Shown here piece after piece: positions 26,489 through 36,092 of a stretch of DNA of 64,000 nt (positions are counted from its first letter, which is position 1; each line of letters starts with the position of its first letter). The DNA lies in contig NZ_CP044125.1 in assembly GCF_016864575.1 (NCBI RefSeq), positions 1,116,001 to 1,180,000 of the forward strand. The letters are read 5' to 3'. The notes under the pieces are model-generated. The model worked only from the letters and a program-made list of their open reading frames with translations, searched no databases and was not told the DNA's origin. The position numbers and the translations under genes are program-made. Source of the DNA: Rhizobium sp. BG4 (GTDB lineage: Bacteria; Pseudomonadota; Alphaproteobacteria; Rhizobiales; Rhizobiaceae).

Positions 26489-26722
26489 ATGATCGATCAG
26501 ATCGCCATTGCCAGCATGCTCGGCCTCTCACGGGGCGGCCGGATTGGCCGCCGGACATCCGAAGACGAATTCTATGAGCAATATGGCGGCTCGCGCATCA
26601 TCCGCGCCGTCGCCTGGCTGACCGACATAGGCCTGAAAAGCAAAGGCCGCGCTGTCGAGGCGCGGCCCAAGGATACTCGTGTAAAGCGCTTGGATCAGGC
26701 AGCCTGCCTTGCCGGGCGGTGA
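26489..26722 (+). CDS. small protein divergent from the LysR regulator
   Basis: 77-residue open frame with a good ribosome site (ACGGAGGACATCATC before ATG). The first 50 residues ([20 protein letters not shown], then [25 protein letters not shown]) look like a real protein; the last 27 are basic, cover the terminator of the neighbouring chemoreceptor gene and run into its 3' end by 28 bases. This tail may be fortuitous read-through of a formerly shorter gene. No family recognised. LysR regulation is suggested by the divergent layout. Confidence 0.5.
   Translation: MIDQIAIASMLGLSRGGRIGRRTSEDEFYEQYGGSRIIRAVAWLTDIGLKSKGRAVEARPKDTRVKRLDQAACLAGR
26636..26667 (-). terminator. terminator of the first chemoreceptor gene, inside the small ORF
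   Basis: Stem GGCCGCGC (26645-26652) / GCGCGGCC (26660-26667) with a TTTGCTTTTC tail on the minus strand, 27 bases after the chemoreceptor stop. It lies within the coding frame of the small plus-strand gene. Confidence 0.75.
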
Positions 26723-28539
26723 GCGGCCGCACCGTTGCCGATGCGGAACTGCTGAAGCAGGCCCATCAAGGCATCGGCCTCGTCGGCAAGCTGGCGGCTT
26801 GCCTGCGTCGTCTCCTCGACCATCGAGGCATTCTTCTGGGTCATCTGGTCCATCGCGTTGACGGAGCCGTTGACTTCCTGAAGAGCCGCCGACTGATCCT
26901 GGCTTGCCGTCGCGATCGTATCGACATGCTTGCTAATGACGATGATTTCCTGGCTGATCGAGGCGAGAACATTGCCGGTTTTCTGCACCAGCTCGGAACC
27001 GGCGGTGACTTCTCGGCTCGACTTTTCGATCAGGCCCTTGATCTCGCGGGCGGCATCGGCGGAGCGCTGGGCCAGTTCGCGGACTTCCTGCGCGACGACG
27101 GCAAAGCCCTTGCCGGCTTCACCGGCGCGCGCCGCTTCGATGCCGGCATTCAGTGCCAGAAGGTTGGTCTGGAAGGCGATGTCGTCGATGACCTCGATGA
27201 TCTGCTCGATCTGCTGCGAGGCTTCCTCGATGCGGCCCATGGCGGCAACAGCATCGCCGACGACGGCGCCGGAGCTGTCGGCGGTCTTCTTGGTCAGTGC
27301 CACCGTATTGTTGGCTTCGCGGGCGCGATCGGCGGATGAGCGCACGGTGACCGTGATCTCCTCGACGGCGGCGGCGGTTTCTTCAAGGCTGGCGGCCTGT
27401 GCTTCCGTGCGCTTCGAGAGCTCACCGGCAGAAGCCAACATTGCACCACTGTTGCGCTGGATGGCGTTGGCATTGTCACGGATGCGGGTCAGCGTGTCCT
27501 GCAGGCGCAGCAGCGAACTGTTGAAATCGACGCGCAGCTGTTCGAGGCGGCCGACGAAGGGCGTCTCGATGGTTTCGGACACATCGCCCTGTGCCAGACG
27601 GCCGAGACCGGCGGCGAGCTGGTTGACGGCAAAATCGATCTGGCCGTCGAGCGTGCGCTTTTCGGCATCGTTGCGGGTGCGTTCAGCCTCTGTCAGAGCA
27701 CGCTGCTCTGCGGCCTGCGTTTCGAGATCCAGGCGCGCCTTGGCGCTATCGCGGAATGCCGACAGCGCCCGGCCGATCTCGCCGAATTCGTTCGGCTTGT
27801 CGACGCAGGGGATCGCGCCGGAGAGATTGCCGGCAGAGATCGAATGCACCGTCTTGGTCAGCGCCTGGAGCGGGCTGACGGTACGGCGGATCGCGAAGAA
27901 GGCGAGCAGGCTGACGACCAGCATGACGGCGGCACCGGCGCCGATCACGAGGATCTGCAGATGCTGGAGACGGGCAAAATAGACTTCCATCGGAATGCCG
28001 ATGAAGAGGATGCCCGTATTGGCGCCAGCGGCATTCTTCACCGGGAAATAGCCGGTCATGTAGTTCTTTCCGAACAGCACTGCAGGGCCGTAATAGGCGT
28101 CGCCCTTGGCGAGCGCGGTCTGCGCCGGATGATCAGCGGCGAGGTTGGTGCCGACGGCGCGGCTACCGTCTTCCTTCTTCACATTGGTGGAGACGCGGAC
28201 GTAATCGCTGCCCTGCTTGTCGAAGATCGTCGCGACACCGGCAATGGATTCGGCCGTGCGATCGACCAGCGAGTGATCGGTGAATGCGGGGATCTTTTCT
28301 TCGGTGACCGTAGAGAGCTGCGCATCCTTGACGGCGATCTTCGCGCTGTCATCGGCCGCGCCGTAGAGGATCGCCATCGTGCGGCTGGCATCCTTGGCGT
28401 CGGCCACCGCATTGTCCATGACATAGCGGCTCAGATCATAATAGGTCACGGCAACGATCGCGCCGGTGCTGACCACAAGCAAACCGAGTGTGATGGCAAC
28501 CGCCTGGCGGACGATGGATGTCGAGAAAAAGCGCAGCAT
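26695..28539 (-). CDS. methyl-accepting chemotaxis protein with Cache-type sensor
   Basis: 614-residue chemoreceptor. A first membrane helix ([27 protein letters not shown], residues 7-33) is followed by a periplasmic sensor of about 150 residues of the Cache_3-Cache_2 sort ([33 protein letters not shown]... [17 protein letters not shown]). A second helix ([24 protein letters not shown]), HAMP and the signalling domain with the hairpin tip [39 protein letters not shown] follow. No NWETF-like CheR-binding end (it ends PARQAA). Start at ATG 28539 with AGAGGA upstream. Ligand unknown. Confidence 0.9.
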   Translation of the reverse strand: MLRFFSTSIVRQAVAITLGLLVVSTGAIVAVTYYDLSRYVMDNAVADAKDASRTMAILYGAADDSAKIAVKDAQLSTVTEEKIPAFTDHSLVDRTAESIAGVATIFDKQGSDYVRVSTNVKKEDGSRAVGTNLAADHPAQTALAKGDAYYGPAVLFGKNYMTGYFPVKNAAGANTGILFIGIPMEVYFARLQHLQILVIGAGAAVMLVVSLLAFFAIRRTVSPLQALTKTVHSISAGNLSGAIPCVDKPNEFGEIGRALSAFRDSAKARLDLETQAAEQRALTEAERTRNDAEKRTLDGQIDFAVNQLAAGLGRLAQGDVSETIETPFVGRLEQLRVDFNSSLLRLQDTLTRIRDNANAIQRNSGAMLASAGELSKRTEAQAASLEETAAAVEEITVTVRSSADRAREANNTVALTKKTADSSGAVVGDAVAAMGRIEEASQQIEQIIEVIDDIAFQTNLLALNAGIEAARAGEAGKGFAVVAQEVRELAQRSADAAREIKGLIEKSSREVTAGSELVQKTGNVLASISQEIIVISKHVDTIATASQDQSAALQEVNGSVNAMDQMTQKNASMVEETTQASRQLADEADALMGLLQQFRIGNGAAAHRPARQAA

Positions 28540-28740
28540 AGCAATCCTCTGCAATACGAATTGCAGCTATTCTATGCGTTAAACGTTAAGGAAAATTATC
28601 CGCTAATTATCTGAAAACACTGTAATAACTTGTATAAATATGACTATTCGTCAGCATCTTTTCGAACATCGGTAGAAAATCAGTGGCGTCGCGATCGAAA
28701 CACAACCTTTGCGTCCATATTTCAGGCATTCCGCACAAAC

Positions 28741-28766
28741 AAAAACGGCGCCTTGCGGCGCCGTTC
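28741..28766 (-). terminator. terminator of the second chemoreceptor gene
   Basis: Nine-base-pair stem AACGGCGCC / GGCGCCGTT with TTGC loop, followed on the minus strand by T residues, 25 bases downstream of the stop at 28791. The rest of the 250-base gap up to the first chemoreceptor start holds nothing recognisable besides that gene's leader. Confidence 0.8.
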
Positions 28767-28790
28767 TCATAGTCTGAATTTTCGCTGATC

Positions 28791-31319
28791 TCAGGCGGCG
28801 CGATAGTAGGTCGCGTGCGTTTCGCCGTCGATCTTGAACTGCTGTACGAGGGCCAACAGGCTGTCTGCCTGCGAGGCAAGCTCGCGGCTGGCGGCGGTCG
28901 TTTCTTCCACCATCGCGGCGTTCTGCTGGGTCATCTGGTCCATCGAGTTGACAGTTGAGTTGACTTCCTGCAGGGCGCCCGACTGATCGTGGCTGGCGCG
29001 GGCGATCATCTCGACATGCTGGCTGATGGTGACGATCTGGGCGCTGATCTTCGCGAGCACCGTGCCGGTTTCCTGGACGGACTGCGAACCGGAGCTGACT
29101 TCGGTGGTCGACTTGTTGATCAGGCCCTTGATCTCCTGCGCGGCAGCGGCGGAGCGCTGGGCGAGTTCACGGACTTCCATGGCGACGACGGCAAAGCCCT
29201 TGCCCGCTTCACCGGCACGCGCGGCTTCGATACCGGCGTTGAGGGCGAGCAGGTTGGTCTGGAAGGCGATCTCGTCGATCACGCCGATGATCTGCTCGAT
29301 CTGGCGCGACGCATCCTCGATGCGGCCCATGGCGTCGATCGCCTTGCCGACGACGGTCGCCGAGTCATCGGCGCTGCGCTTGGCCTGGCGAACGATCTGG
29401 TCGGCATCCTTGGCGCGTTCGGCAGACGAACGGACGGTGACGGTGATCTCGTCGACGGCCGCAGCGGTTTCTTCGAGCGAAGCGGCCTGCTGTTCCGTAC
29501 GCTTGGCGAGATCCTCGGCCGACTGGGCCATCTGGTTGCCGTTGCCCTGGATCATCTGCACGTTATCGCGGATCTGGCTCATGGTCGCCTGGAGGCGGAG
29601 CATCGAGCCGTTGAAGTCTTCACGCAGCTGCTCGAGGCGGCCGATGAACGGCGTGTCGATAGTCGTGGAGATATCGCCCTGCGACATGCGCTCAAGACCG
29701 GCAGCGAGCTCGTTGACCGCGAATTCGATCTGGCGGTCCATCTCGCGCTTTTCGGCATCGTTGCGCTGGCGCTCGTGTTCGGCGGCCTGACGCTCCTCGT
29801 CGCTCTGCTCCTCGATACGGATCTTGGAGATTGCGTTTTCCTTGAAGATGCCCAGTGCACGGGCCATGTCGCCGATTTCGTCGAAGCGCTGCTCACCGGA
29901 AATGCTGGTGTCGAGCGCGCCGTCTGCGATGCGGCGCATTGCGGCGGTGATCTGGCCGATCGGGCGCTGCAGGGTCAGAACCAGGGCGATACCGCCGATG
30001 ATCGAGACCAGGATGCCGAGGCCGGTGGTGCCGACGGAGATGCTGTTGGCCTGATCGCGCTCGGCGCCGGCCGTCTGCTTCTGCAGTTCGGCGAAGCTCG
30101 TCAGCTGACCCCAGACACTATCGAGCTCCTGGCGGGCAGCGGCATAGTCGGCAACGCGCTGGTTGATGACGTCAACGAGGCTCTGTGCGTCCTTGTCCAT
30201 CGAGACCAGTGCCGGATTGATTGCAGCGATGATGTCGCTGGCGAAATCCATGCCCTTGGCGCTGGCCTGCAGGGTGTTCAGCATGGTGTTGAGGGTCGCG
30301 ATTTCCTGGTTCAGGCGAACGCGGTTTTCCTTGCTCGGCTTGGCGCTGAAATCGGCCAGAACGAGCTGGAGCGAATAGATCGAGGTCTCGAGACGGCGGG
30401 TGTCTTCCAGAACCGAATTGGTCTGGGCGATGCGGCTGTCGAGCTGGACGAAGGTGGTCGTGGCTTCGCGCATCATCTGCGTTGCCGTCAGCTGCGTGTA
30501 GGTGGACATCTGGCGGAATCGGGAAACGAGACGGCCGAGATTGGCGACGCCATCATCGGTGCCAGCATCGAGTGCGGCGGCCTGCGTCTTCAGATCGCTG
30601 ATGGTCTGGGCCATCGACTGCGTCATGCTCTTCTGATTCTGCGGAACCGAGATTTCGATCATCCGCTGCGCCTTGATGATCGTCGGCAGCGCCGTCGTCA
30701 CGACCTTCAGCTTGTCGGCAGGAAGCTGCGCCTTGTTGAAATCGTTCATCGCGGTCGCCAGCGTGTCGCCGCCCTTGAGCAGACGGTCGGCGGCGCGCAG
30801 CGTCGCAGTCGCATTGCCCTCGTCGGTGCGCACGCTCTCTTCGAGCTGGCGCGCATCATAGCTGACATTGAAGCGGTTGGTGATCATCACCTTCTGGGCG
30901 TCGTCGATCTGCTTGCGCAGCGCGACTTCCTGGTCATGCAGCGTCCACAGCTTGCCGACGGTGCCTGAAATGGCGCTGGTGCCGTCTATCGCAGCCTGCA
31001 GATTGTCGCGGCCGCCATTCTCGCCGATCTGAGACAGGGTGGCGTTCAGAGTTTCGCCCTGCGTCTTGATATCCGCGTAGAGCTTATCGCGAGCCTGCTC
31101 GTTGGTGTTCTGCAGGAAGTCATCCATGGAGCCGTAGAGATCCTTGAAGCCGCTCAGCGACTGCAGGATGCTGTTCGAAATTTCCATGCGCCCTTGCAGC
31201 ATGCCGGAGGCATAAAGGCCGGTGAGGCCGACCGCCGAAATAGCGACGACGAAAGGCAGAACGAAGATCAGGACCTTCGTCTTGATCTTGAAGCGCGACA
31301 GGATCTTATCAATGAACAT
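28791..31319 (-). CDS. methyl-accepting chemotaxis protein with long helical periplasmic domain
   Basis: 842-residue chemoreceptor. Short cytoplasmic start, first membrane helix ([23 protein letters not shown], about 14-36), an unusually long periplasmic helical region of about 390 residues (many Gln/Leu/Asp heptads: [20 protein letters not shown]...), a second helix ([22 protein letters not shown]), HAMP ([17 protein letters not shown]) and the signalling domain with [32 protein letters not shown]. The periplasmic part resembles a helical-bundle sensor rather than Cache. It ends HATYYRAA, with no CheR pentapeptide. Start 31319 is chosen at [10 protein letters not shown]; the longer frame to 31385 is unconvincing. 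Confidence 0.88.
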   Translation of the reverse strand: MFIDKILSRFKIKTKVLIFVLPFVVAISAVGLTGLYASGMLQGRMEISNSILQSLSGFKDLYGSMDDFLQNTNEQARDKLYADIKTQGETLNATLSQIGENGGRDNLQAAIDGTSAISGTVGKLWTLHDQEVALRKQIDDAQKVMITNRFNVSYDARQLEESVRTDEGNATATLRAADRLLKGGDTLATAMNDFNKAQLPADKLKVVTTALPTIIKAQRMIEISVPQNQKSMTQSMAQTISDLKTQAAALDAGTDDGVANLGRLVSRFRQMSTYTQLTATQMMREATTTFVQLDSRIAQTNSVLEDTRRLETSIYSLQLVLADFSAKPSKENRVRLNQEIATLNTMLNTLQASAKGMDFASDIIAAINPALVSMDKDAQSLVDVINQRVADYAAARQELDSVWGQLTSFAELQKQTAGAERDQANSISVGTTGLGILVSIIGGIALVLTLQRPIGQITAAMRRIADGALDTSISGEQRFDEIGDMARALGIFKENAISKIRIEEQSDEERQAAEHERQRNDAEKREMDRQIEFAVNELAAGLERMSQGDISTTIDTPFIGRLEQLREDFNGSMLRLQATMSQIRDNVQMIQGNGNQMAQSAEDLAKRTEQQAASLEETAAAVDEITVTVRSSAERAKDADQIVRQAKRSADDSATVVGKAIDAMGRIEDASRQIEQIIGVIDEIAFQTNLLALNAGIEAARAGEAGKGFAVVAMEVRELAQRSAAAAQEIKGLINKSTTEVSSGSQSVQETGTVLAKISAQIVTISQHVEMIARASHDQSGALQEVNSTVNSMDQMTQQNAAMVEETTAASRELASQADSLLALVQQFKIDGETHATYYRAA

Positions 31320-31604
31320 GGCTATACCGGCCTTCCATACACCACTCCTCCCACCGGCTGCTGTTGCGGCGCCGGCCGAGTGCATCGAGCTGACTTTTCT
31401 GGATAATGGGAAACCCGAGGGCTCAGGCGGCAGTCATTGCCAAGTCATCGCCGCGCGAACGGGATGCCCATAGTTTCAGCAAGTGTGACAGAAGAGATAT
31501 TAATATTCGGATAAGCCAAATCGTTTGAAATCGTACTTATGGCCGCCCGTAAGCGGCTGGCACGAAAGGGCTAACCGCTATTTATATGACAATTGCGGGA
31601 ATGG

Positions 31605-31748
31605 TCAGATCGTGTGGGCGATCAGAAGTGCGATAATCGCGGCAGTTGCACCGGTGGCCAACATGAGAAAGCGGAGCGTCGCAAGCTTGGTGTCAGGCTT
31701 TGCCTGGGCGATTGCGATGGCGCGGGCGCGGCGTGTGTTCCTATTCAT
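31605..31748 (-). CDS. 47-residue single-pass membrane protein
   Basis: Small gene encoding MNRNTRRARAIAIAQAKPDT, KLATLRFLM and then one hydrophobic segment LATGATAAIIALLIA ending HTI. The arginine-rich N-terminus predicts a cytoplasmic N-tail with the C-terminus outside. GAGG lies eight bases before the ATG. It stands alone between the second chemoreceptor and a flavoprotein gene. Function unknown. About 285 bases between it and the chemoreceptor start hold no gene, only the latter's presumed promoter. Confidence 0.6.
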   Translation of the reverse strand: MNRNTRRARAIAIAQAKPDTKLATLRFLMLATGATAAIIALLIAHTI

Positions 31749-31900
31749 GTAAAGGACCTCACTTTTCTCAATACTGTAACAATCCATCAAAATGGCTGTG
31801 CGGTAAAGCTTTAAATGGGAAGCTTGTTCCATCGTTGCCATTGGGACACGATGGCGCACCCGGCTTAAGAAGTCTTGAATCTATTTGCCCGGATTCGACC

Positions 31901-33082
31901 CTATAAGGATTCACCTGCCGCAAAGCCCGAGGCCCAAGCCCACTGGAAGTTATAGCCGCCGAGCCAGCCTGTGACATCGACGCATTCGCCGATGAAATAG
32001 AGGCCCGCAACCGTCTTGGCTTCCATCGTCTTCGAGTCCAGCGCTGATGTATCGATGCCGCCGAGCGTGACTTCCGCCGTGCGGTATCCTTCGGAGCCGG
32101 ACGGCTTGACGGACCAGTTCTGCGCGGCATCGGCAAGCCTTGAGAGCGCCTTGTCGGAGAGGTCGGCCATGTTGCCGGAGATGCCTTCGCGCTCGGTCAG
32201 ATACTGCGCCAGCCGCTTCGGCAGGATTTCCGCCAGCGCCGTCTGCGCCGACTGGCGGCCGTTCGTCTGTTTGGCTCTCTTCAGATGCTGGAGCAGATCG
32301 ACATCGGGTTCGATATCGACGGTAATCCCCTCGCCTTCGCGCCAGTAAGACGAAATCTGCAGGATGGCCGGACCGCTGAGGCCGCGATGGGTGAAAAGCA
32401 GCGCTTCCCGGAATGCCGTCTTGCCGTGACGGATTTCTGCCGGGGCGGCGATACCCGAGAGCGGTGCGATCGCTTCAAGCAGGACGGGATCGAGCGTCAG
32501 CGGCACGAGGCCCGGGCGGGTTTCGGTCATGGCGAGACCGAACTGCTCGGCGATGCGATAGGCAAAGCCGGTGGCGCCCATCTTCGGGATCGACTTGCCG
32601 CCGGTGGCGATGACAAGCGAGGCGCAATCGTAGGCGCCTTCCGATGTGCTGACGCGAAAGCCGCCATCGGTCTTCTCGATGCCGGCAATCTCGGTGCGCA
32701 GCTGCCATTCGGCACCGGCCGACCGCATCTCGTCGAGCAGCATATGGATGATGTCCTTGGCGCTGTCGTCACAGAACAGCTGACCGAGGGTCTTCTCGTG
32801 CCAGGCGATCTTGTGGCGATCGACCATGGCAACGAAATCGGCGGGGGTGAAGCGGGCGAGCGCCGACTTGCAGAAATGCGGATTGGCAGAGAGGAAATTC
32901 TTCGGGCCGGCATGGATATTGGTGAAGTTGCAGCGGCCGCCGCCGGAGATGCGGATCTTCTCGCCAGGGCTTTTGGCGTGATCGAGGACGAGCACGGAGC
33001 GGCCGCGCTGACCGGCGCGAATGGCGCACATCATGCCGGCGGCGCCCGCGCCGATGACGATCACATCGCTTTTTTCTGCCAC
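31901..33082 (-). CDS. HI0933/BaiN-family FAD-dependent oxidoreductase
   Basis: 393-residue flavoprotein of the HI0933/BaiN family. The dinucleotide fold VIVIGAGAAGMMCAIRAGQRGRSVLVLDHA opens it, followed by the family hallmark GEKIRISGGGRCNFTN at about residues 39-54. The C-terminal FAD-closing part is AEVTLGGIDTSALDSKTMEAKTVAGLYFIGECVDVTGWLGGYNFQWAWASG. BaiN homologues reduce bile-acid intermediates in gut bacteria, but most members have no known substrate. Starts with GTG at 33082, with AAGGAT upstream. Transcribed alone. Confidence 0.85.
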   Translation of the reverse strand: MAEKSDVIVIGAGAAGMMCAIRAGQRGRSVLVLDHAKSPGEKIRISGGGRCNFTNIHAGPKNFLSANPHFCKSALARFTPADFVAMVDRHKIAWHEKTLGQLFCDDSAKDIIHMLLDEMRSAGAEWQLRTEIAGIEKTDGGFRVSTSEGAYDCASLVIATGGKSIPKMGATGFAYRIAEQFGLAMTETRPGLVPLTLDPVLLEAIAPLSGIAAPAEIRHGKTAFREALLFTHRGLSGPAILQISSYWREGEGITVDIEPDVDLLQHLKRAKQTNGRQSAQTALAEILPKRLAQYLTEREGISGNMADLSDKALSRLADAAQNWSVKPSGSEGYRTAEVTLGGIDTSALDSKTMEAKTVAGLYFIGECVDVTGWLGGYNFQWAWASGFAAGESL

Positions 33083-33208
33083 GCCCCGATCCTTCTCTGA
33101 ACGGCGTCTTCTTTTTCTATCAAATGGCGAAAGTCAACGTCTCTACCCCCCTCGCCAATTGCCAAACTCTGGTTATGATGGCCTTCCGATCAACGTAACC
33201 GGTGTGTC

Positions 33209-34645
33209 ATGTCTCCAAAAAAGACGACGCTTAAGCCTGCCAAGAACGTCCGCCCCACCATCAAGACTCCCCCTGACCCTGGGTCGTCGCGCGGCGTAGC
33301 GAATTGGAAGGAAGCGGCACAGTGGCTACGGGCACGCGGCATCGAAGACATCGAATGCATCACCCCCGACCTTGCCGGTGTTCCGCGCGGCAAGATGATG
33401 CCGACATCGAAATTCACCTCCAACACCTCGCTCGCGCTGCCTTCGGCGATCTACCGCCACACGATCTCCGGCGCCTATCCCGAGGAGACCGAAAGCTTCC
33501 GCTACGAGCCGCGCGACAGCGACCTGAAGCTGGTGCCCGACCTTTCGACACTATCGGTGGTGCCGTGGGAAACCGATCCGACGGCGCAGGTGATCTGCGA
33601 TATCGTCAATTCCGACGGCGCCGAGGTATCCTATACTCCGCGCAACGTGCTGAAGCGCATCATGGGGCTCTACAGCGCCCGCGGCTGGAAGCCGGTCGTC
33701 GCGCCTGAAATCGAGTTCTATCTGGTCGCCACCAATGACGACCCGGACTATCCGCTGCATCCGCCGAAAGGCCGCTCCGGCCGTTCGATCCTCGGTGGTC
33801 AGGGCTATTCGATCGCCGGGATCAACGAGTTCGACGAACTGATCGACGACATCTATCACTTCTCGGAAAAGCAGGGTCTCGAGATCGACACGCTGATCCA
33901 TGAAGAGGGCCCGGCGCAGCTGGAAATCAACCTGCGCCACGGCAATCCGATCGAACTTGCCGACCAGGTTTTCATGTTCAAGCGCACGATCCGCGAGGCA
34001 GCGCTGAAGCACGGCATCTACGCCACCTTCATGGCCAAGCCGATGCAGGGCCAGCCGGGTTCGGCGATGCATATCCACCAGTCGGTGGTGCATGAAGGCA
34101 CGGGCAAGAACATCTTCTCCAATCCGGACGGTTCGCCCTCCAAGGAGTTCTTCCACTTCATCGGCGGCATGCAAAAATACGTGCCGAGCGCGCTGGCGAT
34201 GCTGGCGCCTTACGTGAATTCCTACCGCCGCCTGGCACCTAACATGTCCTGCCCTGTCAACAACGCCTGGGGCTACGACAACCGCACGACCGCCTTCCGC
34301 GTTCCGGTTTCGGATCCGCAGGCGCGGCGCGTCGAGAACCGGTTGCCGAGCTCGGATGCCAATCCGTATCTGGCGCTCGCCGCATCGCTGGCATCTGGCC
34401 TGCTCGGGATCACCAAGCAGATCGAGCCGACCGCGCCGACCGAGGATTCTGCCAACGAGGGGTCGATCGACCTGCCGCGCGGCCTGCTGGAAGCGATCGC
34501 GCTGATGGAAGACGAGCCGGCCTTCGAAGAAGTGTTCGGCGAGGAGTTCATCGGCCTCTATGCCGGCGTCAAGCGCGGCGAGTTCGAGACCTTCATGGAA
34601 GTGATTAGCCCTTGGGAGCGTGAGTTCCTGTTGCTCAACGTGTGA
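33209..34645 (+). CDS. puuA: glutamine-synthetase-family enzyme, probable gamma-glutamylpolyamine synthetase
   Basis: 478-residue enzyme of the glutamine synthetase superfamily. Visible catalytic blocks are VVAPEIEFYLV (metal), HEEGPAQLEIN, GSAMHIHQSV (metal and ATP), DNRTTAFRVP and ENRLPSSDANPYLALAAS. A 29-residue basic N-terminal arm is present. Classical glutamine synthetases have a different N-terminal part and an adenylylation Tyr that I cannot see here. The next gene, 13 bases on, is an oxidase of the gamma-glutamylputrescine type, so this enzyme most likely joins glutamate to putrescine or another amine. The substrate is inferred from context. Confidence 0.7.
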   Translation: MSPKKTTLKPAKNVRPTIKTPPDPGSSRGVANWKEAAQWLRARGIEDIECITPDLAGVPRGKMMPTSKFTSNTSLALPSAIYRHTISGAYPEETESFRYEPRDSDLKLVPDLSTLSVVPWETDPTAQVICDIVNSDGAEVSYTPRNVLKRIMGLYSARGWKPVVAPEIEFYLVATNDDPDYPLHPPKGRSGRSILGGQGYSIAGINEFDELIDDIYHFSEKQGLEIDTLIHEEGPAQLEINLRHGNPIELADQVFMFKRTIREAALKHGIYATFMAKPMQGQPGSAMHIHQSVVHEGTGKNIFSNPDGSPSKEFFHFIGGMQKYVPSALAMLAPYVNSYRRLAPNMSCPVNNAWGYDNRTTAFRVPVSDPQARRVENRLPSSDANPYLALAASLASGLLGITKQIEPTAPTEDSANEGSIDLPRGLLEAIALMEDEPAFEEVFGEEFIGLYAGVKRGEFETFMEVISPWEREFLLLNV

Positions 34646-34658
34646 GGAGGCGTTCCTC

Positions 34659-35957
34659 ATGGCTGTGAAGCAAGACTGGCAGAGCCCCATCGCGCCCGGC
34701 GTTTCCTGGTATCAGGCGACGGCGGGCGAGCGGGCGACCTATCCGGAACTTGACGGATCGAAGACATGTGACGTCGCCGTTGTCGGCGGCGGCTATACAG
34801 GGCTGCAGGCGGCGTACAATCTCGCCAAGGCGGGCGTCTCGGTCGTATTGATCGACGCCAACCGCTTCGGCGACGGCGCATCCGGCCGCAATGGCGGCCA
34901 GCTCGGTACCGGCCAGCGCTGGTGGCCGGAAGAACTCGAAGAGAAGATCGGCTACGAGCGCTCCAGGGCGCTGTTCGATCTGGCGGAAGGGGCAAAGAAG
35001 CACCTCCTCGATTTCGCCAGCGAACACCAGATCGACATCGAGTTCATGCCCGGACAGATCAACGTCGCTCACAAGGAGAGCTACAAGCGCTCCTATATCG
35101 AAAACGCCGAGATCGCTGCCTCACGCTACGGCTATCCGCATGTCCAGTTCATGGACAGGCAGGAGACGCAGGAACGGCTGGGTTCGAAGCGTTATCACTG
35201 CGGCGTGCGCGACACCGGCACCGGGCATATCCACCCGCTGAAGCTGCTGATCGGGCTTGCCCGGGTAGCGGCCAACGCGGGCGCCCAGATCTTCGAGATG
35301 ACGCCGGCAACTGCTGTTCGCAACGACGGCGGCAAGGTGAGGATCGATACGCCGAAAGGGACGATCACCGCGGACAAGGCGCTGATTGCCTGCAACGGCT
35401 ATATCGGCAACCTGGAACCGGTGACGGCGAGCCACGTGATGCCGATCCGCTCCTTCATCGGCGCCACCGCGCCGCTGAAGGATTTCCCGGCCGTGCTGCC
35501 GGGCGGGGAGGCTGTGGCCGACTCCCGCTTCGTGGTGCGCTACTTCCGCAAGTCGAAAGACGGGCGGCTGCTGTTTGGCGGACGCGAGGCCTATACGTCG
35601 GACAATCCGCGCGACATCACCGAGCATATCCGCAGGCAGATCACCGAGATCTATCCGGCTCTCAAGGATGTCGAGATCACCCATGCCTGGGGCGGCTCCG
35701 TCGGGATCACGATGCCGCGGCAGCCGTTCGTGCGCGAAGTGATGCCAAATGTCACATCGATCGGCGGTTATTCCGGCCACGGCGTCATGCTGTCAAATTA
35801 CTGCGGCAAACTTTATGCAGAAACAGTGCTTGGAAAATCCGCCGATCTCGATCTCTTCAAGGCGCTCGATATCCCGGCTTTTCCAGGCGGTGCGGCCATG
35901 CGTGCCCCACTGCTGTTTCTAGCCTTGTCCTGGTTCGCGCTGCGCGACAAGTTTTAG
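34659..35957 (+). CDS. puuB: FAD-dependent oxidase, probable gamma-glutamylputrescine oxidase
   Basis: 432-residue flavoprotein of the D-amino-acid-oxidase superfamily. The FAD-binding fold is CDVAVVGGGYTGLQAAYNLAKAGVSVVLIDA, followed by FGDGASGRNGGQLGTGQRW, typical of PuuB/OrdL proteins. Its substrate-domain and C-terminal FAD block VTSIGGYSGHGVMLSNYCGKLYAE complete it. AGGAGG precedes the ATG at 34659. The coupling to the glutamine-synthetase-like gene supports oxidation of gamma-glutamylputrescine; potFGHI in the same window would supply the polyamine. Confidence 0.78.
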   Translation: MAVKQDWQSPIAPGVSWYQATAGERATYPELDGSKTCDVAVVGGGYTGLQAAYNLAKAGVSVVLIDANRFGDGASGRNGGQLGTGQRWWPEELEEKIGYERSRALFDLAEGAKKHLLDFASEHQIDIEFMPGQINVAHKESYKRSYIENAEIAASRYGYPHVQFMDRQETQERLGSKRYHCGVRDTGTGHIHPLKLLIGLARVAANAGAQIFEMTPATAVRNDGGKVRIDTPKGTITADKALIACNGYIGNLEPVTASHVMPIRSFIGATAPLKDFPAVLPGGEAVADSRFVVRYFRKSKDGRLLFGGREAYTSDNPRDITEHIRRQITEIYPALKDVEITHAWGGSVGITMPRQPFVREVMPNVTSIGGYSGHGVMLSNYCGKLYAETVLGKSADLDLFKALDIPAFPGGAAMRAPLLFLALSWFALRDKF

Positions 35958-35974
35958 GGCGATTGCGGGATTTC

Positions 35975-36012
35975 CTCTCGGGTCAATTCGCTTTAAAACC
36001 GGGACCCGAGAG
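35975..36012 (+). terminator. hairpin after puuB
   Basis: Ten-base-pair stem CTCTCGGGTC / GACCCGAGAG with an 18-base loop, 18 bases past the puuB stop, followed by ATTCATT. The long loop and poor T-run make it a weak intrinsic terminator. It could also act in the leader of zwf, which starts 80 bases later. Confidence 0.45.
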
Positions 36013-36092
36013 ATTCATTGCATCGCACACTGGCTTTTTTAAATCGATTAGATTAAAACGGCCGCCAACCAGACTGATTGAGAGAAAAGCTC

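Noticed and set aside
28989..30968. 659-codon plus-strand frame opposite the second chemoreceptor
   Set aside because: Shadow of the repetitive chemoreceptor signalling domain in reverse.
26695..31319. Two adjacent chemoreceptor genes considered as a recent tandem duplication
   Set aside because: They share the signalling domain, as all chemoreceptors do, but the periplasmic parts differ in fold and length, so a recent copy is excluded.
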